A stretch of DNA of 64,000 nt from Parvimonas micra (GTDB lineage: Bacteria; Bacillota; Clostridia; Tissierellales; Peptoniphilaceae), in assembly GCF_900637905.1 (NCBI RefSeq), contig NZ_LR134472.1:1426001-1490000 (forward strand), written 5' to 3'. How positions within the stretch are numbered: the first letter of the stretch is position 1; each line of letters opens with the position of its first letter. The notes under the pieces are model-generated. The model was not told the DNA's origin, made no database searches, and saw only the letters and a program-made list of their open reading frames with translations. The position numbers and the translations under genes are program-made. Positions 54,717 through 63,653 of the stretch are shown here, piece by piece.

Positions 54717-56081
54717 ATGAATGTAAAATTTTTTAATAAAAGTTCGGAAGAACGACGAAATATGATTCTGAGTGAAAAAGTTTTAAAGACAATTATTATT
54801 TTGACAATACCAATGTTTATGATGGGAATAGTACAAGCATTAATTCCAATTACTGATGGCTTATTTTTAAATAACAAATCCGGTTATGTAATTGCAGGAG
54901 CTATTGGTTTTTCTCAATCCGTAATAGGTATTTTAAATGCATTTTCTCAAGGGCTCAGTGTTGCGGCGTCGGCAATAATAGGACAATTATATGGGAAAGG
55001 CGATATTGAAAAAACCAAGCATAGTTCGGTTCAAATTTTGGTTTTATCTTTTGGTATAGGACTACTACTTTCGCCTCTCTGTTTAATATTATCTTATATA
55101 ATATCAAGAGGAGTAAATGAAGAACTTTCAGTACATGTTTTTGAGTATCTTGGACTTTATTCTTTTGTTTTACCTTTTTTATTTATGGCAGCTATTTTTA
55201 ATTCTATAAAAAATGGGACAGGACATCCTGAAGCACCATTTTTTCGTATGATAATTCTTTTGGTTTTTAAAATAGTTTTTAATACAATATTTTTATCAAT
55301 TTTAAATTTAGGAGTTTTTGGTGCAGTATCTGCATCTTTTATGTCTTACTTTTTGATTGGTATTTGGATGTACTATGATTTATTTATAAAAAAATCAGAT
55401 ATGCAACTTTCTTTAAAAAATTTTAGATTCGATTTTGAATTTATAAAAAAAACAATGGCTTTGGCAATTCCCAGCATTTTATCATATATCTTAGTTTATA
55501 TTGGATTCTTTTTAATTAATAAAGAAGTAGTAAAATATGGCTCTATTGCCCTTAATGCTTCTACCATTGCTTCTAATATAAATTCAATTTATTTTGTTTT
55601 GCCTACAAGTGTTGGAACAACGGTTACTACAATGATTAGTATGAATATAGGAAATGGGAATTCCAAAAATGCAAAAAAAGTATTTTATTATGGTATTTTG
55701 TTTTCTTTGATGATAGTATTTTCGATTATAATCGTTTTTACACCTCTAAATCCTTATATTGTTGAGTTATTCCAAAAGAATCCGGAAATTACAACAATAA
55801 CTAATAAGGCGTTGACTATTTATATGTATTCTGTGATAGGATTTGGAATATTTACAGTTGAACAAGGAGTATTTATAGGACTTGGAAGGACTAAAATGCC
55901 TTTGCTTACAGGAATAATGAGAGTTTGGTTACTTAGATATATTTTTATAATTTTTACTGAAAAGTATTTGGGAGTATATTCAATTTTCTGGGGAAATTTA
56001 TTTTCAAATTGTATGGCTGCATTTATATTTTTCTTTTTTGTTATGAAAGTGAAATGGGAATCAGCGATTAAAAATTTATAA
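54717..56081 (+). CDS. MATE family efflux transporter (second copy)
   Basis: A 454-residue, twelve-helix MATE protein, only distantly similar to the one at 37508-38902. Markers are FMMGIVQALIPITDGLFLNNKSG, FSQGLSVAASAIIGQLYGKGD and LPTSVGTTVTTMISMNIGNGNSKNAKK. The start ATG 54717 follows GGAG at 54704-54707. It has its own consensus promoter and no obvious operator. Substrate unknown. Confidence 0.86.
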   Translation: MNVKFFNKSSEERRNMILSEKVLKTIIILTIPMFMMGIVQALIPITDGLFLNNKSGYVIAGAIGFSQSVIGILNAFSQGLSVAASAIIGQLYGKGDIEKTKHSSVQILVLSFGIGLLLSPLCLILSYIISRGVNEELSVHVFEYLGLYSFVLPFLFMAAIFNSIKNGTGHPEAPFFRMIILLVFKIVFNTIFLSILNLGVFGAVSASFMSYFLIGIWMYYDLFIKKSDMQLSLKNFRFDFEFIKKTMALAIPSILSYILVYIGFFLINKEVVKYGSIALNASTIASNINSIYFVLPTSVGTTVTTMISMNIGNGNSKNAKKVFYYGILFSLMIVFSIIIVFTPLNPYIVELFQKNPEITTITNKALTIYMYSVIGFGIFTVEQGVFIGLGRTKMPLLTGIMRVWLLRYIFIIFTEKYLGVYSIFWGNLFSNCMAAFIFFFFVMKVKWESAIKNL

Positions 56082-56150
56082 AATCTTGATTTTTTTTCTA
56101 AAATTTGATATAGTAATCTATATAATTATGTATAAATTAGGAGGTATTTT

Positions 56151-56504
56151 ATGGAATTTAATAATGAATTAGGTAAAGTTTCTATTAACCCCGTTGTGAT
56201 TAAAACAATCGTAGCTAATGTATTAAGAGAAAGTTATGGAGTTAGCGGATTGGCTAATGTTTCTCCTAAAGATGGAATTTACCAACTTTTAGGTTGGGAT
56301 AATTCCGGTAAAGGTGTTCATGTCGTGCTTAAAGAAAATAATATTTTTATAGATTTACATATTGTTATTCAATACGGAATAAAGATATCAACAGTCTGTG
56401 AAAATATAATAGAAAATGTAAAATATAATGTTGAAAACTTGACAGGATTAACTGTAAAAAAAGTTAATGTTAATGTTCATGGTATTAAATTAGAAGGTAA
56501 TTAG
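56151..56504 (+). CDS. Asp23/Gls24 family protein (YloU-like)
   Basis: A 117-residue protein of the Asp23/Gls24 (DUF322) family, with the pattern VSINPVVIKTIVANVLRESYGVSGLANV and a C-terminal VKKVNVNVHGIKLE strand. Family members are linked to envelope homeostasis and alkaline shock. Placement directly before fakA is the standard yloU-yloV arrangement. AGGAGG at 56140-56145. Confidence 0.92.
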   Translation: MEFNNELGKVSINPVVIKTIVANVLRESYGVSGLANVSPKDGIYQLLGWDNSGKGVHVVLKENNIFIDLHIVIQYGIKISTVCENIIENVKYNVENLTGLTVKKVNVNVHGIKLEGN

Positions 56505-56513
56505 GAGGAGTTT

Positions 56514-58136
56514 ATGATAAATAGTGAACAATTGCAAAAGGCATTTGTAAGAGCTCGTAATTATCTTGAAACAAATAAAGAGATAGTTAATAGCTTAAAT
56601 GTATTTCCGGTTCCTGATGGAGATACAGGTACAAATATGTCTTTGACTATTAAATCAGCAATAAAGAATTTAGAAAATTCAAAAATTAATACTTGTGCAG
56701 ATGTTACTAAAGCTATTAGCGATGGGGCATTGATGGGCGCAAGAGGAAACTCAGGAGTAATCTTATCTCAAATTTTAAGGGGTTTCTATTTAGGAAGTAA
56801 AGAAAGTGTAACACTTGATGTTGAAACTATTAAGGAATGTTTTGTAAATGCTTATAAGGTCGCTTATAAATCAGTTATAAAACCTACTGAAGGAACAATT
56901 TTAACAGTTATAAGAGAAATGGGAGAATTTGCAGAAGCTAATTACACTTATTATAATGATGAAATAGAATTTTGTAAAGAAATTTTAAAGGAAGGTTTTA
57001 GAAGTTTGGAAAAAACGCCTGAAATCCTACCTATTTTAAAAGAAGCAGATGTTGTCGATGCAGGTGGTCGAGGATTGATGTATCTGCTTGAAGGTGCATT
57101 AGGAGATGAAGTTGTTGAAATTAAAAACAATTACGAATTTAATAGACCTGCAAGAATTGAACATTTGGCTGCACAACAAGATGAAGATATAAAATTTGGA
57201 TATTGTACTGAATTTATGATTACAAGTGATTCAGAAGAATATGGAGTGTTGAGAGACAAACTTGCAAGTATTGGAGATTCTTTAATTGTAGTTAAGGGTG
57301 ATAATATTATAAAAGTTCATGTTCATACCAATCATCCAGGACAAGCAATTGAATGGGCATTAGAATTTGGACCTTTACATGATTTAAAAATTGATAATAT
57401 GAGAAGACAACATAATCATTTACATCATACTGACAAAGAAGTTGAGGATGCTAAGCATTCTGAAGAAGTAAAAGAACATAAAAAATATGGCTTTATTTCT
57501 ATTTCAACAGGAGATGGTATTGATGAAATCTTTAAGAGTATGGGTGTAGATGAAATTATTACTGGGGGACAAACAATGAATCCTTCAACTGAAGATATAC
57601 TAAATGCAGTTGAAAAGATTAATGCTGATGATATTTTTGTTTTCCCTAATAATAGTAATATTATACTTGTTTCAGAACAGGCAGCAAAAATTTCGAAGAA
57701 GAGACTTCATGTTATAAAAACAAAACAAATACCACAAGCATTTAGCTCATTATTTAATTTTGACGAATCCTTATCAGTTGATGAAAATATTGAACTTATG
57801 ACTGAAGCTATTTCCAATATTAAAGTTGGTCAAATAACTTATGCCCTAAGAGATACTGAAATTGAAGGAGTAAAAATCAAAAAAGATGATTTTATGGGTT
57901 TAAATGAAGGTAAAATCACAGTATCCAAAAAGAAAATAGAAGATACATTTGAAGCACTTATTGATCAACTTATTGATGGAGATTCATCTATAGTAAGTAT
58001 TTACTATGGAGAAGATGTAAAAGAAAAAGATGCTGAAAAATTAGCAAAATTAATTGAGAAAAAATATGAAGATGTTGAAGTTGAATTAGTATATGGTGGT
58101 CAACCATTATATTACTATTTGATTTCAGTTGAGTAG
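56514..58136 (+). CDS. fakA: Fatty acid kinase ATP-binding subunit FakA (YloV)
   Basis: A 540-residue protein with an N-terminal DhaL domain (about 1-200; NVFPVPDGDTGTNMSLT and SDGALMGARGNSGVILSQ bind ATP-Mg) and a C-terminal DegV-like domain. FakA works with a FakB fatty-acid carrier to phosphorylate exogenous fatty acids. No fakB is in this window. Older annotation calls this family dihydroxyacetone-kinase-like. AGGAGG at 56504-56509. Confidence 0.9.
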   Translation: MINSEQLQKAFVRARNYLETNKEIVNSLNVFPVPDGDTGTNMSLTIKSAIKNLENSKINTCADVTKAISDGALMGARGNSGVILSQILRGFYLGSKESVTLDVETIKECFVNAYKVAYKSVIKPTEGTILTVIREMGEFAEANYTYYNDEIEFCKEILKEGFRSLEKTPEILPILKEADVVDAGGRGLMYLLEGALGDEVVEIKNNYEFNRPARIEHLAAQQDEDIKFGYCTEFMITSDSEEYGVLRDKLASIGDSLIVVKGDNIIKVHVHTNHPGQAIEWALEFGPLHDLKIDNMRRQHNHLHHTDKEVEDAKHSEEVKEHKKYGFISISTGDGIDEIFKSMGVDEIITGGQTMNPSTEDILNAVEKINADDIFVFPNNSNIILVSEQAAKISKKRLHVIKTKQIPQAFSSLFNFDESLSVDENIELMTEAISNIKVGQITYALRDTEIEGVKIKKDDFMGLNEGKITVSKKKIEDTFEALIDQLIDGDSSIVSIYYGEDVKEKDAEKLAKLIEKKYEDVEVELVYGGQPLYYYLISVE

Positions 58137-58160
58137 AAAAAGTCCGAAAGGACTTTTTTT
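58137..58160 (+). terminator. Terminator after fakA
   Basis: AAAAAGTCC (58137-58145) pairs over 9 bp with GGACTTTTT (58150-58158) around a GAAA tetraloop. recG starts 13 bases later. Confidence 0.92.
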
Positions 58161-58172
58161 GTAAGGATAATT

Positions 58173-60200
58173 ATGGAATTAAAAGATATTAAAGGAATTG
58201 GAGAAAAGAAAATTGCTCTTTTAAATAAACTTGGAATTTTTACAGTTAATAATTTATTAGAGTATTTTCCATATTCTTATATTGATACAACAAAATTTAA
58301 AAAAATTTCTGAAATAACTAAAGAAGGAAGTTATTCATATAGATTAAAAATTATTTCTTTAATGGAAAATAGAAAGAAAAGAAATATTAGAGTTACAAAA
58401 TTTTTAGCAATGGATGAAGAAATGAATTATTGCACAATTGTATATTTTAATAGTATCTTTATTTCAAAAAATTTAAAAATTAACAATGTATATGAAATGT
58501 ATGGAAGAGCAAAACTGCTTGGAAAAAATGTTGAAATTCAGTCTCCTACAATGCAAAATAAAGCTAATATTATTGGAAGTATAATTCCACAATATCATTT
58601 GTGTAAAGGAATTTCTAATTTAGACATAGTTAAGATTATTCAAAATTTATTAAAAAAGAATTCATATTTTGAAGAAAAAATACCTAGTAATATTCTAAAT
58701 GAATTAAACTTAGAAAGCTATGACAATGCAATTAGAAACATACATTTTCCAAAAGATAATGAAAGTTTTATTAGAGCAAAAAGAAGACTTGCTTTTGATG
58801 AGATTTTTTACTTTCAACTCTCTATGAAAAAATTAAAGAGAAATAATGAGGATGCTATTAAATTTGAGATAAAAGATGAAACATTTGATTTTATAAAATC
58901 CTTGAGTTTTAAATTGACAAATTCACAAAATAAAGTATTAGATGATATTTTTAAAGATATGACTAGCGATAAGCAAATGAATAGATTAGTTCAAGGAGAT
59001 GTAGGTTGTGGAAAAACAATTATATCTTTTGTTGCTATGTTTAATGTTATAAAAAATGGATTTCAATCGGTTCTAATGGCTCCAACTGAAATTTTAGCTA
59101 GACAGCATTATGAAAGTGCAAAAAAACTTTTTTTTAAATATAATATAAAAGTTGAGTTGTTAGTTGGAAGTTTAAAAGAATCGGAAAAGAAAGTTATTAG
59201 AGAAAAGATTGAAAATGGAGAAGTTGATATTATAATAGGAACTCATGCAGTTTTTCAAGAAAAAGTTGTTTACAAGAATTTAGGTTTTGTTATTACGGAT
59301 GAACAGCATAGATTTGGTGTTAAACAAAGACTTTTACTTTCTAAAAAATCAAAAAATCCGGATATATTAGTAATGAGTGCAACTCCTATACCTAGGACTG
59401 TTGGTCTTGTTATGTTCTGTGATTTGGATATTTCTACTATTGATGAATTGCCTAGCGGAAGAGGAAAGGTAAAGACTTATTTTGTGGATGAAAATTATGA
59501 AGAAAGATATATGAATTTTATAAAAAAACATATATCAGAAGGACGCCAAGCTTATATTGTTTGTCCACTTGTCGACGAAAGTGATACATTAGAATTGCAG
59601 TCAGTTATAAATTTGTATGAACGTCTAAAAGAAAGATATTTTCAAGACGTTGAAATCGAGTTTATACATGGTAAGTTAAAACCCGTTGACAAAGATAGGA
59701 TAATGAAAGATTTTGAAAACGGAAAAATAAAAGTTCTAGTTGCAACTACAGTAATAGAAGTTGGAATTAATGTTCCTAATTCAAATATAATGGTAATTTA
59801 CAATGCAGAAAGATTTGGTCTTAGTCAATTACATCAACTAAGGGGAAGAATTGGAAGAGGAAATTATGAAAGTTTTTGCATTTTAGTTAGTAATAATAAA
59901 AGTACAAATGTAAAAAAGAGAATGGATATAATGTGTTCATCAAATGATGGATTTTATATTTCAGAACAAGATTTTTTACTAAGAGGATATGGTGATATAC
60001 TTGGATATCGTCAATCAGGAGAAGCCAGATTTAAAATTTTAAATATCCAAAAAGATTATGAGCTTTTAAAATCTGCAATAAAATATGTTGATGAGATTTT
60101 GAAGCATGATTTTAATTTTGACAAAGAAGAAAATCAAGTTGTTAAAAGAAATGTTGATGAGTTTATCCAAAATCTAAGTAATAACATTATTATGAATTAG
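58173..60200 (+). CDS. recG: ATP-dependent DNA helicase RecG
   Basis: Reverses stalled replication forks. The 675-residue protein has the N-terminal wedge/OB domain and a helicase with GDVGCGKTIISFVAM (about residue 275), MAPTEILARQH, TDEQHRFGVKQR, SATPIPRT and QLRGRIGRG. The last 19 codons (60144-60200), ending NVDEFIQNLSNNIIMN, are repeated at 63492-63548 after two ABC genes. No terminator follows this stop, whereas one follows the second copy, suggesting the original 3' end lay there. Confidence 0.96.
   Translation: MELKDIKGIGEKKIALLNKLGIFTVNNLLEYFPYSYIDTTKFKKISEITKEGSYSYRLKIISLMENRKKRNIRVTKFLAMDEEMNYCTIVYFNSIFISKNLKINNVYEMYGRAKLLGKNVEIQSPTMQNKANIIGSIIPQYHLCKGISNLDIVKIIQNLLKKNSYFEEKIPSNILNELNLESYDNAIRNIHFPKDNESFIRAKRRLAFDEIFYFQLSMKKLKRNNEDAIKFEIKDETFDFIKSLSFKLTNSQNKVLDDIFKDMTSDKQMNRLVQGDVGCGKTIISFVAMFNVIKNGFQSVLMAPTEILARQHYESAKKLFFKYNIKVELLVGSLKESEKKVIREKIENGEVDIIIGTHAVFQEKVVYKNLGFVITDEQHRFGVKQRLLLSKKSKNPDILVMSATPIPRTVGLVMFCDLDISTIDELPSGRGKVKTYFVDENYEERYMNFIKKHISEGRQAYIVCPLVDESDTLELQSVINLYERLKERYFQDVEIEFIHGKLKPVDKDRIMKDFENGKIKVLVATTVIEVGINVPNSNIMVIYNAERFGLSQLHQLRGRIGRGNYESFCILVSNNKSTNVKKRMDIMCSSNDGFYISEQDFLLRGYGDILGYRQSGEARFKILNIQKDYELLKSAIKYVDEILKHDFNFDKEENQVVKRNVDEFIQNLSNNIIMN
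60144..60200 (+). repeat. Left copy of the recG 3'-end direct repeat
   Basis: 57 bp comprising the last 19 codons and stop of recG. It matches 63492-63548 at 51 of 57 positions, including uninterrupted runs of 15 and 18 bases. Confidence 0.92.
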
Positions 60201-60277
60201 GTTTTAAAGATATCTTATTGTGTAATCAAAATTGCAATTAGTATTAAACAATCTTATTGCTGATAGAGGGGGATTTT

Positions 60278-61909
60278 TTGGTTAGAAAATTTTATAAAAT
60301 CATTAATTTTAATTATTTTACTCATATAGTAATTTTTGCTGTTTGTATATTAACTTCTATTTTTCAACTTCTTGTTTATATTTATACTAAAAAAATAGTT
60401 GATAAATTTATTGAGTTAAATGATATTTACTATTATGGTGTTAAAATATTTGTGTGTTTATTATTTGCTTTTTTAGTAATGAGTACCTTAAAAAATTTTT
60501 TATTTTCAGTTATTGCTATAAAGCTAGAATATAAAATTTTGAGTAAATATATTTTAAATATAAAAGATTTAAAAGAAGAAGAATTAAACAATTCCATTGT
60601 TATCATGGATAGAATTTCAAAATTTACAGATTTTCTAGATAATAATTTCAACAGTCTTATTTATACACCTTTTTCATTTATATTTACTTTTTTAGGAATT
60701 TTCTTGATTGATAAAATGACTGCAATAATAATTATCCCAGTTGTGGTAACTACCGTGTTTATCGATTTTTTGTTGACAGATAAACTGATATATTCTTCAC
60801 AAAAATATTATAAAGAAAATAGTCATTGCATAAATTTTCAAAAAGAAATGTTAGAAAAAATTGAAAATATAAAAATTAATAGTCTTGAAAATTATGTTGA
60901 TAGTTTACATAGAAAAAAACAAGAAAAATTATTAAAATCTAAAAATTATCTCACTTTTAGAGAACAAATTTCTTATATTCCTGCACTATTAAATGAATAT
61001 TTACCAACTATTATATTAATTTTTATAGCGATTTTAAGAGTAAGATATTCTCCTATGAGTTATGGACAGTTTTTCGCATTACTTAGTATGATTGTTGGTA
61101 TATCATTACCTTTTACAAAATTTTTAAGATCAGTTACTAATTTAAAATCAGTAAGTATTTTGTTAGATGATATCGTAAAAATAGTAGATTCAAAAGATTG
61201 CCATATCGTTAAGAATATTTTCAATAGTTCAAACTTTACTGGTAATACAGTTATTAATGTTAAAAATTTAGATTTTAGTTATGGAAATAAAATTATTTTT
61301 AGAGATGTAAATTTTAGTGTAAAAGAAGATGAAAAAGTTTCTATAATTGGAGAAACAGGTACAGGGAAGTCAACTTTGATAAAAATTATTTTAGGGTTAT
61401 GTGATTTAAATGAAAAAACAAAAATAAATGTTTTTGGTTTAGATATTAATGAGAAAAAAAGAGAGATTTGGAAAAATATTGGATATGTTGATAATAATCA
61501 ATATTTATTTGATGGAAGTATAAATTATAATATTACTTTAAAAAATGATTTAACTAATTCTGAATTAAAAAATTTAGAAAATATAGCTTTAATGCTTGAT
61601 ATTAAGTATTTAATAGATAAAGAAATAGATGTAAAGCAATTTGGTACTAATTTATCTGGGGGAGAAAAATTGAAAATATGTATAGCCAGAGCTTTATTTA
61701 GAAAACCAAATCTTTTGATTTTAGACGAACCTACATCTGCACTTGATGATTATAGTGAGGATTTGTTTTGTAATTTGCTGAAAAATATTAATGTTACAAC
61801 TATATTGGTTACTCACAGAAAAAAACTTATGGATATGAGTGATAGAATACTTAAAATTTCAGATAATAAAATTTTTGAAATAAATAAGGAGAGTGAAATT
61901 CATGTTTAA
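60278..61909 (+). CDS. ABC half transporter A of the inserted pair
   Basis: A 543-residue fused membrane/ATPase protein with about six helices in residues 1-300. The ATPase has Walker A GETGTGKST (about 360), LSGGEKLKICIARALF, LLILDEPTSALD and THRKK. I chose TTG 60278, seen from GAGGGGG (60266-60272); the TTG at 60257 has no ribosome binding site. The sequence is rich in lysine, asparagine and isoleucine and looks more AT-biased than recG, which fits transfer. The heterodimer partner overlaps by 8 bases. Peptide or toxin export is a guess; no substrate gene or peptidase domain is nearby. Confidence 0.82.
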   Translation: MVRKFYKIINFNYFTHIVIFAVCILTSIFQLLVYIYTKKIVDKFIELNDIYYYGVKIFVCLLFAFLVMSTLKNFLFSVIAIKLEYKILSKYILNIKDLKEEELNNSIVIMDRISKFTDFLDNNFNSLIYTPFSFIFTFLGIFLIDKMTAIIIIPVVVTTVFIDFLLTDKLIYSSQKYYKENSHCINFQKEMLEKIENIKINSLENYVDSLHRKKQEKLLKSKNYLTFREQISYIPALLNEYLPTIILIFIAILRVRYSPMSYGQFFALLSMIVGISLPFTKFLRSVTNLKSVSILLDDIVKIVDSKDCHIVKNIFNSSNFTGNTVINVKNLDFSYGNKIIFRDVNFSVKEDEKVSIIGETGTGKSTLIKIILGLCDLNEKTKINVFGLDINEKKREIWKNIGYVDNNQYLFDGSINYNITLKNDLTNSELKNLENIALMLDIKYLIDKEIDVKQFGTNLSGGEKLKICIARALFRKPNLLILDEPTSALDDYSEDLFCNLLKNINVTTILVTHRKKLMDMSDRILKISDNKIFEINKESEIHV

Positions 61910-63491
61910 AAAAATTAATTTAGTAAAAAATAGTTTTAATTTACTATCTGGAATTTCATTCCTATTCAATTCTTTTCAAAGTGTTTTTGCTGATTTTCTT
62001 TTTGGAATATTATATTTTTTAATTTTTGAAAAATTGTATTATAGTAAAATAGATTATCCATTTTTAGTGTTATTGACATTTCTAGTGTTTTTATATTTTG
62101 TGTTTTTAATTCCTTTTTGGGGCTATCATATGGAAAAAGGTGTTAATGTTTATCAGAAAAATTTAACTGATTTAGTTTTTACAACAATTCTTAATAGAAA
62201 TAGTGATGTACATTCATCTGAAAACATTACTTTAATTCAACATGATGTAATAAATGATTCTAAAATATTAGGTTGGGATCTTGTAGTGCTTTTTCAGGCT
62301 ATTTTATCAGGTATTATATCAACTATTGTGATTTTTAATGCTTCATATAAAATGCTACTATTACTTTACATTCTAGGTTTAATTGCAATAATATCAAATT
62401 TATTTTTTATAAAAATTATAAAAAAATTATATTTATGTATAAGAAAAAATATTGAACTTAAAATAAAATATGTGTCTGAGTATGTAAATAATTTAATAAT
62501 AGTAAATATTTACGGATTAAACGAGTCAATGGAAAGCGATATTTTAAAAGTATTGAGGGAAGTATATAAACAAAAATTAAGAATTAAAATTTATGAAACG
62601 ATAACTTTTTTTATAGACAATATGGTATATAAAATTGGATTCAAATTAGTCATAATTATTTATGGAATGTATCTTGTTTCGATAGGAAGTATAAATTTTG
62701 GATATCTATTACTATGTTTTTCTATGGTTGAAGGAATAATTTTCTTTTTAAGTTATACAGGTGAATATATATCTGTTATACAAAAATTATTTATAAGTAT
62801 TTCAAAAGTTAATACTTTTTTATATTCTAAAAGAAATTCTGAAAAATCAAAATTTGTTTTAAAGCCTATATCTAAGGTAGAATTTAGGGATGTATTTTTT
62901 AAATTTTTTGATAGTAAAGAGTATTTAATAGATGGACTAAACTTAGAATTTGATTTTTCAAATAACTATATAATTTGTGGTAAAAATGGTATTGGCAAAA
63001 GTACAATATTTAAATTGATATTTGGTATTTTAAAACCTGATAAAGGGAGCATTAACTTTAAATATTGCAAATTAGAGAATAGTGGAAATCCTGTTTATGT
63101 TTCTCAAGAACCTTTGATTTTTTCGGGTACTGTAAGAGAAAATATATTACTAGATAAAAAAGATGTTAGTGACGATAAAATATATGAGGTTTTACAAACG
63201 GTTTGTTTAGATAATTGGATAGATTCTTTGGATGATGGACTTGACTTTTATATTGATGAAAAGGTAAGTGTTTTATCTAAAGGAGAAAAAATGAGATTAA
63301 CAATAGCTAGGGCATTAATAACAAACCCTCAAATACTTTTTTTAGACGAACCTGATGCAAATTTAGATGTTGAAACAATAAAATTAATTATAAATAATAT
63401 AAAGAAATTGTATAAATGTAAATTTATGATTATTTCACATTTAACAAAGTATAATATTTATAATGAAGATTTTAAAATAATAGAGTTGTAA
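61902..63491 (+). CDS. ABC half transporter B of the inserted pair
   Basis: A 529-residue partner of the previous gene. Six helices in residues 1-310 precede an ATPase with GKNGIGKST, SQEPLIFSGTVRENIL, the variant signature LSKGEKMRL (lysine instead of the first glycine) and ILFLDEPDANLD. One site of the heterodimer may therefore be weaker. ATG 61902 has AAGGAG at 61886-61891; GTG 61893 is too close. The stop codon is directly followed by the second copy of the recG 3' end, so the gene ends exactly at the repeat boundary. Confidence 0.82.
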   Translation: MFKKINLVKNSFNLLSGISFLFNSFQSVFADFLFGILYFLIFEKLYYSKIDYPFLVLLTFLVFLYFVFLIPFWGYHMEKGVNVYQKNLTDLVFTTILNRNSDVHSSENITLIQHDVINDSKILGWDLVVLFQAILSGIISTIVIFNASYKMLLLLYILGLIAIISNLFFIKIIKKLYLCIRKNIELKIKYVSEYVNNLIIVNIYGLNESMESDILKVLREVYKQKLRIKIYETITFFIDNMVYKIGFKLVIIIYGMYLVSIGSINFGYLLLCFSMVEGIIFFLSYTGEYISVIQKLFISISKVNTFLYSKRNSEKSKFVLKPISKVEFRDVFFKFFDSKEYLIDGLNLEFDFSNNYIICGKNGIGKSTIFKLIFGILKPDKGSINFKYCKLENSGNPVYVSQEPLIFSGTVRENILLDKKDVSDDKIYEVLQTVCLDNWIDSLDDGLDFYIDEKVSVLSKGEKMRLTIARALITNPQILFLDEPDANLDVETIKLIINNIKKLYKCKFMIISHLTKYNIYNEDFKIIEL

Positions 63492-63548
63492 AAAAGAAAT
63501 GTTGATGAATTTATCCAAAATCTAAGTGAAAATATAATTATGAATTAA
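63492..63548 (+). pseudogene. Duplicated recG 3' end (19-codon remnant)
   Basis: In the right frame it reads KRNVDEFIQNLSENIIMN and a TAA stop, nearly the same as the recG C-terminus, with six substitutions in 57 bases, two of them silent (GAG/GAA and the stop codon). There is no start codon or upstream coding sequence, so it is a remnant. A terminator follows at once. Confidence 0.92.
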
Positions 63549-63575
63549 GATAAACATTATTGTTTGTCTTTTTTT
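63548..63575 (+). terminator. Terminator after the recG remnant (likely the original recG terminator)
   Basis: AGATAAACA (63548-63556) pairs with TGTTTGTCT (63561-63569) with one wobble, followed by seven T residues. Confidence 0.88.
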
Positions 63576-63597
63576 ATATAATTTATAGTAATGATTA

Positions 63598-63626
63598 TTG
63601 AATTCGTTTCGCTAATGTGATATAAT
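63598..63626 (+). promoter_or_regulatory. Promoter for the lipoprotein at the window end
   Basis: TTGAAT (63598-63603), a 17-base spacer and TATAAT (63621-63626). Confidence 0.75.
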
Positions 63627-63653
63627 GGAAGAGAATATACAGAGGTGGTTATT

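Noticed and set aside
63492-63548. Small independent gene in the recG-like tail
   Set aside because: It has no start codon or ribosome binding site and is a fragment of recG; coding potential is inherited only.
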